From NCBI GenBank assembly GCA_944389225.1, contig CALXLP010000013.1, positions 1 through 35,380 on the forward strand: DNA of 35,380 bases, read 5' to 3'. This DNA comes from an uncultured Clostridia bacterium (GTDB taxonomy: Bacteria > Bacillota > Clostridia > TANB77 > CAG-508). The notes below the pieces were generated by a model that saw only the letters and a program-made list of their open reading frames with translations, ran no database searches and was not told the DNA's origin. Position 1 is the stretch's first letter. Every line of letters begins with the position of its first letter. Position numbers and translations under genes: made by a program. Below are positions 8,674 to 14,717 of this stretch, piece by piece.

Positions 8674-9525
8674 ATGTTTTTAGATATTATAAAATCCATT
8701 ATATTTGGAATTGTAGAAGGAATTACAGAATGGTTACCAATTAGTAGCACAGGGCATTTAATTTTAGTAGAGCAATTTTTAAAATTTGAAAATGTTTCAC
8801 CAGAATTTTGGTCAATGTTTCAAGTGGTTATTCAATTAGGAGCAATTCTAGCAGTTGTACTATTGTATTTTAAGAAGATTTGGCCATTTACGAAGCATAA
8901 AGAAAAAGCGATTAAACCAACAGGAATCTTATCTTATTTTGACAAAAATATTATGAGTCTATGGGGAAAGATTTTAGTAGGTTGTGTGCCAGCAGCAATT
9001 ATTGGATTATTATTTGATGAAACATTTGAAGCTCTATTTTACAATCCAACTTGTATAGCCATTGCTTTAATTGTATTTGGGATAGCTTTTATTGTCATTG
9101 AAAATTGGAATAGAAATAGAAAAAGTGCGAAAGATAAAAATTCTGATATTACATATAAAGATGCATTAATCATTGGTGTATTTCAATTATTAGCAGCCAT
9201 TTTTCCAGGAACTTCACGTTCTGGAGCAACGATTATTGGTGGATTATTAATTGGTTTATCAAGACCAAATGCTGCAGAATTTACATTTTATTTAGCAATT
9301 CCAACCATGTTAGGTGCTAGTTTATTAAAATTAGTAAAATTTGGATTAGCATTTACAAGTGCGGAAGTTATTATTTTATTAGTGGGAATGATTATATCTT
9401 TTGTGGTATCAATGTTTGTTATTAAATTTTTGATGAATTATATTAAGAAACATGATTTCAAAGTATTTGGATATTATAGAATCATATTAGGAATCATTGT
9501 GTTAGCATATTTCTTTTTTGCATAG
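8674..9525 (+). CDS. uppP: Undecaprenyl-diphosphate phosphatase UppP/BacA
   Basis: This 283-residue polytopic membrane protein recycles the lipid carrier for peptidoglycan synthesis by dephosphorylating undecaprenyl pyrophosphate. Its two diagnostic active-site segments are EGITEWLPISSTGHL at residues 15-29 and PGTSRSGATIIGG at about 176-188. About eight hydrophobic segments cover the rest. The ATG at 8674 is preferred over an in-frame GTG at 8638 because AAAAGGAG lies between them and the family starts near this point. It lies after dpsA in the same direction; spore cortex synthesis also draws on this lipid carrier, so the pairing may be functional, which is inference. Confidence 0.94.
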   Translation: MFLDIIKSIIFGIVEGITEWLPISSTGHLILVEQFLKFENVSPEFWSMFQVVIQLGAILAVVLLYFKKIWPFTKHKEKAIKPTGILSYFDKNIMSLWGKILVGCVPAAIIGLLFDETFEALFYNPTCIAIALIVFGIAFIVIENWNRNRKSAKDKNSDITYKDALIIGVFQLLAAIFPGTSRSGATIIGGLLIGLSRPNAAEFTFYLAIPTMLGASLLKLVKFGLAFTSAEVIILLVGMIISFVVSMFVIKFLMNYIKKHDFKVFGYYRIILGIIVLAYFFFA

Positions 9526-9547
9526 TAACTAAATAAGATATAAAATA

Positions 9548-9589
9548 AAAAATAGCAATATAATCAATAAAGATTGTATTGCTATTTTT
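9548..9589. terminator. Bidirectional terminator
   Basis: Arms 9548-9565 and 9572-9589 pair over 18 bp around a 6-base loop, with A5 at one end and T5 at the other, so it can end transcription of uppP on plus and of the 9653 gene on minus. Confidence 0.85.
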
Positions 9590-9652
9590 GGATATGAAAA
9601 AATTGTGTTTTCTCTATCTTGGTATTGGTATAAATTTTTTATAATAATAAGG

Positions 9653-9895
9653 TTAAGAATTTTTATTATCTCTTCTTTCTGAATTAGGAGAAGAAGCACA
9701 TAATTTTTCATATTCTTTACATTTTATCTTGTAATCCATTTGCATACATAAATAACGATAATAACTAAAAGCTTGTTCATATTGCATGATAGGATTAAAC
9801 ATGGGATCTTTATATAATTCATTCATATCAAAATTAGGATTTCCCATATTAAAATCCATAAAAGGTTGTTGATAATAATTAAAATCTTTTTCCAT
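9653..9895 (-). CDS. Small Tyr/Met/Asn-rich protein of unknown function
   Basis: The 80-residue product (MEKDFNYYQQPFMDFNMGNP...) is rich in Tyr, Phe, Met and Asn in its first 45 residues and then forms a probable helix (MQYEQAFSYYRYLCMQMDYKIKCKEYEKLC) with three Cys. The start at 9895 has GGAGG 7 bases upstream; an earlier in-frame start would include that site. There is no signal peptide or membrane span. Composition and its place just downstream of ylbJ on the same strand (116 bases) suggest a spore-associated or coat-type small protein, but I recognise no family. Confidence 0.65.
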   Translation of the reverse strand: MEKDFNYYQQPFMDFNMGNPNFDMNELYKDPMFNPIMQYEQAFSYYRYLCMQMDYKIKCKEYEKLCASSPNSERRDNKNS

Positions 9896-10011
9896 AAAAA
9901 AACCTCCATTAAAAAACAAAATACAAAAAATGTTTTTACATAAAATTTTCAGAAAATCATTCTAATAAAATATATTAAGATAAATGCAATATATTACAAA
10001 AATGCAAATTG

Positions 10012-11070
10012 TTATAAATCAAAATTGAAGAAAGGAAATAAGTTCATGAATATTAAAGTATATAGAACAGCTATCAATCCATGTAGTAGTTTTCCATAGA
10101 TATATGGTTTAATTGATAAATCACTTTTTGAAGTGATACTAAGCACTTGTAATAAAACAGAGATACCACCAAAACCAAGTAAAAAGGCAGTAATCAATAT
10201 ATTAATAGAAAGTTTTTTACAAGTAATATTAGAAATGCTACTAATTCCATTTGTAATTTCAAAAAAACCTGTAAATAAGGGTTCAATAAAAGAAGGTGAA
10301 ATATGTATAAAATTGAAAAATGGTGTTGCAATCATTTCTATTATATGTGTTATACCACTTGATTTTAAGATAGAAATAAGGGAAGAAAAGATGACAACAA
10401 ATCCACCAATCACTAAAATAGATTTTATACTGCTCACAATACTTTCTGATAAGATTTCACCTAAGTTAGAAAAAGAGGCTGGTGTTTTTGTATTTGCATA
10501 TGTTTTAGAGGTGGAAGGATGTGAATCACAATCTTTTGCTTTTTTCCAAAAGCGAAAAATGATTCCGACAGATAAAGAGGCTAGTAAATGTGTCATAAAT
10601 AGTAAAATTCCAATCATGGTATTTCGATATAGTAAAATACCAACAGACCCAATAATAAATAAAGGTCCAGAATTATTTGTAAAACTTAAAAGTCTTTCAC
10701 ATTCTTCTTTTGTACAAATATTCTCTTTTCTGAAATTGGTAGCAATTTTTGCACCGATTGGATATCCACTGATGATTCCCATAATAAAAGCAAAGGCACC
10801 TTCACCTCGAATATTAAATAAAGGTTTCATAAATCGATTTAAAATATTACCAATGTGATAAACGATATTGGTATGCATTAAAAGTTCTGTGGCTACAAAA
10901 AAAGGAAATAAAGAGGGAACAACAGAAGTAGCCCAAAGATTAATTCCTGATTTGACAGCTGATAAATTGGAATTAGAGAATATTAAAATAGAAAGTGTAA
11001 ATAGTAAAAATAGAAGGGATATAAAATTTCGTTTTAATTTTAATACAATAAAGTTATTTTTTAGAAACAT
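10012..11070 (-). CDS. ylbJ: Sporulation integral membrane protein YlbJ (SpoVV)
   Basis: This 352-residue polytopic protein has the YlbJ pattern: WATSVVPSLFPFFVATELLM, a FIMGIISGYPIGAKIA segment, LLSFTNNSGPLFIIGSVG and LLGFGGISVLLQVLSI near the C-terminus, the nucleoside-recognition/gate-like repeats. In Bacillus subtilis YlbJ (SpoVV) is needed to move dipicolinic acid across the outer forespore membrane before SpoVA takes it inside; that role is from the literature and inferred here. AAAGGAGG precedes the ATG. The B. subtilis protein is somewhat longer. It lies 1.4 kb from dpsA, on the other strand. Confidence 0.9.
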   Translation of the reverse strand: MFLKNNFIVLKLKRNFISLLFLLFTLSILIFSNSNLSAVKSGINLWATSVVPSLFPFFVATELLMHTNIVYHIGNILNRFMKPLFNIRGEGAFAFIMGIISGYPIGAKIATNFRKENICTKEECERLLSFTNNSGPLFIIGSVGILLYRNTMIGILLFMTHLLASLSVGIIFRFWKKAKDCDSHPSTSKTYANTKTPASFSNLGEILSESIVSSIKSILVIGGFVVIFSSLISILKSSGITHIIEMIATPFFNFIHISPSFIEPLFTGFFEITNGISSISNITCKKLSINILITAFLLGFGGISVLLQVLSITSKSDLSIKPYIYGKLLHGLIAVLYTLIFMNLFPFFNFDL

Positions 11071-11144
11071 GAAAGCCTCCTTTTTGTTGATAAATGGTAA
11101 TTTAGAAAAGACTATAAAAGTTTTTTATAAAATGAAAAATTTTG

Positions 11145-11173
11145 TTGACTTTTTATATAAAAGATAATATAAT
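11145..11173 (+). promoter_or_regulatory. Promoter with a 200-base leader before the coiled-coil gene
   Basis: TTGACT at 11145-11150 and TATAAT at 11168-11173 have a 17-base spacer. The next plus-strand gene starts at 11384, so the transcript would carry a leader of about 200 bases. The gap 11071-11383 otherwise holds only the minus-strand start region of ylbJ and weak hairpins such as AGTGAC-TTT-GTTACT near 11297; no known riboswitch was recognised. Confidence 0.65.
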
Positions 11174-11383
11174 CAGTTCATCATTTTTATTCAATTAAAA
11201 TTTTTTGTTCTAATTTTTTATATTCTCAGAAAAATCATTTTATGAAATGTGTGAGTTTCTTAAGAGATAATTATAGAAGATCTCGATTTTATTGAGTGAC
11301 TTTGTTACTTAGAAAAATCTCGTCTTGTTTTTTACATCTTAAAAATTCACTTTAAAATCATTCTATTCAAGGAGGTGAGGAAT

Positions 11384-12001
11384 ATGCAGGAAACCTTAGA
11401 ACTTATTTTGCAAGAGATAAGAGAAATAAAAGCCAAAGTAGATACATTAGAAAAGAAAGTAGACGTTTTAGAAACAAAGGTGGATAATTTAGAAGCAAAG
11501 GTAGATAAACTTGAAACAAAAGTAGATAATTTAGAAATAAAAGTAGACAATCTAGAAGAAAAGTTTGATCAAAAATTATCAGCATTAGAAGAAAGATTTG
11601 ACCAAAAATTATCAGCACTAGAAGAAAAGTTTGATCAAAAATTATTAGCATTAGAAGAAAGATTTGACCAAAAATTATCAGCACTGGAAGAAAAGTTTGA
11701 CCAAAAACTATCATCATTAGAAGAGAGATTTGATCAAAAGTTATCAGAACAAGAAAAACGTTTATTAAAAGCAATGGATAAAAAAATTGAAGAAGCAATT
11801 AGTAAACAAAGTAAAGAAATTGCAGCAGAGTTTCAAAATTTAATAAAATATATAGACAAAAGATTTAAAAAAATAGAAAAGAAATTAGATGAAGAAATCT
11901 TAAGTAATAAAATTGCGCATGAATCTTATGAAGCAAGACTATATAAAATAGAGACAGCACTAAACTATTTAGAAAAGAAAATATTAGCGAAAAATGTGTA
12001 G
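11384..12001 (+). CDS. Coiled-coil protein built of heptad then hendecad repeats
   Basis: Almost the whole 205-residue protein is predicted helix. Residues 19-60 are six near-perfect heptads of the type VDxLExK; residues 61-126 are six hendecads of the type FDQKLSALEE[KR]; a less regular charged coiled coil follows to the end (EKRLLKAMDKKIEEAISKQ...). There is no signal peptide, membrane span or enzyme motif. AAGGAGG lies 8 bases before the ATG at 11384; an in-frame GTG at 11375 is inside that site. At DNA level 11564-11761 is a 33-bp tandem repeat, so copy number could vary between strains. It may be a cytoskeletal, spacer or DNA-organising filament protein; function unknown. Confidence 0.8.
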   Translation: MQETLELILQEIREIKAKVDTLEKKVDVLETKVDNLEAKVDKLETKVDNLEIKVDNLEEKFDQKLSALEERFDQKLSALEEKFDQKLLALEERFDQKLSALEEKFDQKLSSLEERFDQKLSEQEKRLLKAMDKKIEEAISKQSKEIAAEFQNLIKYIDKRFKKIEKKLDEEILSNKIAHESYEARLYKIETALNYLEKKILAKNV

Positions 12002-12072
12002 TTTTGATAATTAAATATTTTATAAAATTTTAAATGTATAATAACAAAAAATCATTTAAGTGAATAAAAAAG

Positions 12073-12123
12073 AAAAAAATGCACATACCTAAAATAGAAT
12101 AAAGAAGGGAAGTGCATTTTTTT
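12073..12123 (+). repeat. Inverted repeat enclosing a ribosome binding site
   Basis: Perfect 12-bp arms at 12073-12084 and 12112-12123 flank a 27-base loop holding the GAAGGGA ribosome binding site; the right arm ends directly against the ATG at 12124. It could act as an attenuator or translation-control hairpin, or be a terminator-like relic. Confidence 0.55.
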
Positions 12124-12360
12124 ATGGATAATAAAAAGTCAAATGGAATTGATAAAAATAATAATGAAGATTTTGAACATAGAGTGAATAGTGAGTTAGA
12201 AGAAAAATATGAAGTGGGGGAAGATAGCACAAAATATGGGGAGTTTATTTCATCCTATTTTGCATGGATTTCTTTGCCTAATCAAAAAGAAAGGGCAGAA
12301 GAACTGCATAATATGACAAAAAGAAAAAACAATAAAAATAAAAGAAAAAGTGAAAAATAA
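12124..12360 (+). CDS. Small charged protein of unknown function
   Basis: This 78-residue hydrophilic protein (MDNKKSNGIDKNNNEDFEHRV...) has a central segment KYGEFISSYFAWISLPNQKERAEE and a strongly basic tail of Lys/Arg/Asn. No membrane span, Cys pairs or known motif are visible. The ATG at 12124 is preferred to an in-frame GTG at 12112, which lies within a stem arm and gives no better ribosome binding site. It lies between the coiled-coil gene and the ctsR promoter, with no evident partner. Confidence 0.6.
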   Translation: MDNKKSNGIDKNNNEDFEHRVNSELEEKYEVGEDSTKYGEFISSYFAWISLPNQKERAEELHNMTKRKNNKNKRKSEK

Positions 12361-12445
12361 TGAGAAAAAAGTATAAAAAAATATAAAATTTATTAAAAAT
12401 AAGAATATTTACCATAAAATGTCAAAAAAACAAATAAAAATAAAG

Positions 12446-12473
12446 TTGAAAAAATATAAAAAGGGAGTATAAT
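12446..12473 (+). promoter_or_regulatory. Promoter of the ctsR-mcsA-mcsB-clpC operon
   Basis: TTGAAA at 12446-12451 and a consensus TATAAT at 12468-12473 are separated by 16 bases. Transcription would start near 12480, directly before the CtsR operator. Confidence 0.85.
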
Positions 12474-12482
12474 AGAAATGTA

Positions 12483-12506
12483 GGTCAAAGAAAGTCAAAG
12501 TCAAAA
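12483..12506 (+). promoter_or_regulatory. CtsR operator
   Basis: GGTCAAA-GAA-AGTCAAA at 12483-12499 is an exact match to the CtsR heptad direct repeat (RGTCAAA-NAN-RGTCAAA), and a third overlapping GTCAAAA follows at 12500-12506. Lying at the predicted transcription start, it makes the operon autoregulated and heat inducible. Confidence 0.93.
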
Positions 12507-12521
12507 AAGGAGATGAGACCA

Positions 12522-12968
12522 ATGCGAATGTCAGATGTAATAGAAGAATTTATAAAAGATTTATTTGATGATGATAATCAATTAGTAGAAATACAAAGAA
12601 ATGAACTAGCAGAACATTTTAATTGTGTACCATCACAAATTAATTATGTTATATCAACAAGATTTAAACCATCTCAAGGATATTATGTAGAAAGTAAAAG
12701 AGGTGGCGGAGGTCATATTACCATAAAAAAAGTAGCGAACACAAAGTCAGATTATTTTATGCACATTATAAAAAATATTGGGGAAGAAATGACTTCTAAT
12801 GATGTGGATATATTAATTAATGACTTTCTAACTTATCATTTAATAACCAAAGAAGAAGCAAAGCTCTTAAAAGTGGCAACAAGTGATAATGTATTGTTAT
12901 TAGCAAAAGATGTAAAAGATAAATTAAGAGCAAAGATATTTAAAAATATGTTATTAAATATAGAATAA
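12522..12968 (+). CDS. ctsR: CtsR, class III heat-shock repressor
   Basis: This 148-residue repressor of clp and mcs genes carries the CtsR DNA-binding domain: MSDVIEEFIKDLF, then NELAEHFNCVPSQINYVIST and the GYYVESKRGGGGHITI wing, whose Arg and Gly residues contact the operator and sense heat. The C-terminal half (about 80-148) is the dimerisation and McsA/McsB-ClpC control domain. The ATG at 12522 is chosen because AAAAGGAG ends at 12512; an ATG at 12513 abuts that site. It is the first gene of the four-gene operon and represses its own promoter. Confidence 0.95.
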   Translation: MRMSDVIEEFIKDLFDDDNQLVEIQRNELAEHFNCVPSQINYVISTRFKPSQGYYVESKRGGGGHITIKKVANTKSDYFMHIIKNIGEEMTSNDVDILINDFLTYHLITKEEAKLLKVATSDNVLLLAKDVKDKLRAKIFKNMLLNIE

Positions 12969-12981
12969 AGGAGGAATTATT

Positions 12982-13548
12982 ATGTTGTGTGATAATTGTA
13001 AAAAAAGAGAGGCAAACGTAAGATATTCAGAAAATATAAATGGAGTAAGAAGAGAATTAAATTTATGTGAGGAGTGTAGTAAAAAATTAGGAATTGGTGA
13101 GATTGGATTAGATATGCCAATTAACTTTTCAAGTTTTTTCGGAGATTTCTTAGAGGATTTTTCAAATACAGAATTTATGCCAATGTTTAATGAGTTAAAA
13201 ACATTAAAATGTGATAATTGTGGATATACTTTTGAAGATATAGCACATACAGGTAGAGTAGGATGTGCAAATTGTTATGATGTTTTTCAAGATAGATTAG
13301 ATCCAATTATTAGAAGAATTCAAAGTAGTAATCGACATGTAGGAAGATTAGGAAAAAGTATTGATAAGAAAATAGAAGAAAGACAAGAAAGAAAAGAAAA
13401 TAAGGAACAAAGTAAAAAAGAAGAAACTCCAGAAGAAAAATTGGATGGATTGAAAGAGGACTTAAAACAAGCGATTAAAGAAGAACGTTATGAAGATGCA
13501 GCAAAATTAAGAGATGAAATTAAGAAATTAGAAGAAAACAATCAATAG
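12982..13548 (+). CDS. mcsA: McsA, zinc-binding activator of McsB
   Basis: McsA stimulates the arginine kinase McsB and links it to ClpC. The 188-residue protein has four CxxC pairs arranged as two zinc sites: CDNC at residue 3, CEEC at about 29, then CDNC and CANC around 76-98. The C-terminal UVR motif (EDLKQAIKEERYEDAAKLRDEI) closes the protein, a helical hairpin also found in UvrB/UvrC and in the ClpC middle domain. A Lys/Glu-rich linker joins the two parts. The start has AAAGGAGG 8 bases upstream and is 13 bases after ctsR. Confidence 0.93.
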   Translation: MLCDNCKKREANVRYSENINGVRRELNLCEECSKKLGIGEIGLDMPINFSSFFGDFLEDFSNTEFMPMFNELKTLKCDNCGYTFEDIAHTGRVGCANCYDVFQDRLDPIIRRIQSSNRHVGRLGKSIDKKIEERQERKENKEQSKKEETPEEKLDGLKEDLKQAIKEERYEDAAKLRDEIKKLEENNQ

Positions 13549-13562
13549 AAAAGAGGGATAAT

Positions 13563-14570
13563 ATGAATTGGTATTTACAAAGTGGAAAAGAATCAGATAT
13601 AGCAATTAATACAAGAATACGTTTTTCAAGAAATATACAAGGGTATAATTTCCATTTAAGTCCAAAAGAATTACAGGAATTGGAGAATAAAATAAAAGAT
13701 AATATATATCAAATAGGATATGGATTAAGATTTTTGAAATTAGAAGATATGGATGATATTACCAAATTAAGTTTAGTAGAAAAAGGCTTGATTAATTACA
13801 ATTTCGCTTTTGAATCAGGTAATATAGGTGCTATTTTAGTCAATGATGAAGAAAATATTTGTATTATGATAGGAGAAGATGACCATCTAAAAATACAAGT
13901 ATTTAGTAGTGGATTAGAATTAGAAAATACATTAAATCTAGCAATTGAAATTGATAAAAAAATAGAAGACATATTTGGCTATTGTGTTAGCAAACAATAT
14001 GGTTATTTAACTGCTTGTCCTAATAATATCGGAACAGGTTTAAAAGCTTCTGTAAAATTACATTTACCAGGTTTGGCTAAGACAAGAAATACAGAAAAGG
14101 TGTTAGAAGCCATTAATAACTTTGGTATTAATATCAAAGGTGTTTATGATGAAGCAGGTCATATTGTTGGAGATATGTATGAAATATCTAATAAGAAAAC
14201 ATTAGGAATTACAGAAAATGAAATTATACAAAATCTTAAAATTGTTGTAGAAAAGGTTATTAAACAAGAAAGAGCAGCTAGAAGATTTTTAGCAAATGAA
14301 GGTATTGAAGTTGAAGACTTAATTTATAGAAATTATGGAATTTTAACAAATTGTAAAAAGATTACTATGGAAGAAGCAGAAAATCTATTATCTACTGTCA
14401 AACTAGGAGTAGATTTAGGAATCTTAAAAGAATTATCTGATTTACAAATACAAAAAATGTACTTATACATACAACCAGGTAATTTACAAAAATATTTTGG
14501 AGAGCAATATGAAAGATTAGATAGAGAAATCAAGAGAGCTGAAATGATAAAACAAGTTATCAATCAATAA
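13563..14570 (+). CDS. mcsB: McsB, protein arginine kinase
   Basis: McsB phosphorylates arginines on damaged proteins, a degradation tag read by ClpC-ClpP, and inactivates CtsR under stress. The 335-residue sequence has the phosphagen-kinase fold: ISTRIRF-like INTRIRFSRNIQGYNF near the start, IGEDDHLKIQVFSSG, GYLTACPNNIGTGLKASVKLHLPGL in the centre and ERAARRFLANEG, the Arg-rich region tied to phosphoarginine binding. It is slightly shorter than the Bacillus protein. The start is 14 bases after mcsA with an AGAGGG site. The last 140 bases of the intergenic gap to clpC carry a repeat relic. Confidence 0.94.
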   Translation: MNWYLQSGKESDIAINTRIRFSRNIQGYNFHLSPKELQELENKIKDNIYQIGYGLRFLKLEDMDDITKLSLVEKGLINYNFAFESGNIGAILVNDEENICIMIGEDDHLKIQVFSSGLELENTLNLAIEIDKKIEDIFGYCVSKQYGYLTACPNNIGTGLKASVKLHLPGLAKTRNTEKVLEAINNFGINIKGVYDEAGHIVGDMYEISNKKTLGITENEIIQNLKIVVEKVIKQERAARRFLANEGIEVEDLIYRNYGILTNCKKITMEEAENLLSTVKLGVDLGILKELSDLQIQKMYLYIQPGNLQKYFGEQYERLDREIKRAEMIKQVINQ

Positions 14571-14592
14571 TATCTCGAGAATAAAAGCTCAA

Positions 14593-14680
14593 AAGGAAGT
14601 GTTTCTGAATGTTGCAAACAGAAACAATCCTAATGAGAATTTCTAAAAGGACAAAATGTCCCAAACAGAAACGTCCCCAA
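14593..14680 (+). repeat. Degenerate copy of the GGGGACGTTTCTG inverted-repeat element
   Basis: Bases 14653-14680 repeat, almost base for base, the right terminal repeat of the element at 21444-21473 (AAAATGTCC-AAACAGAAACGTCCCC). A degraded partner, AGGAAGTGTTTCTG, lies at 14594-14607 and can pair with CAGAAACAATCCT around 14618-14630. The remnant sits inside the heat-shock operon between mcsB and clpC. Confidence 0.7.
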
Positions 14681-14717
14681 AAGGACAAAATGAATAAAGA
14701 AAGGTAAGGTGATAATT

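Noticed and set aside
10133..10858. A 241-codon open frame on plus, opposite ylbJ
   Set aside because: It lies wholly opposite a well supported membrane protein gene, has no ribosome binding site and no recognisable domain; the low-stop antisense frame of an AT-rich gene explains it.
11174..11383. Riboswitch or T-box in the leader before the coiled-coil gene
   Set aside because: No T-box motif, no known riboswitch core and no strong terminator or anti-terminator pair could be found.
11564..11761. CRISPR-like spacing of repeats
   Set aside because: The repeats are in-frame coding units with no unique spacers; no cas genes are present. No CRISPR array was seen elsewhere in the window.
11403..11798. 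A long hydrophobic frame on minus, opposite the coiled-coil gene
   Set aside because: The apparent repeats mirror the 33-bp tandem repeat on the other strand; no ribosome binding site.
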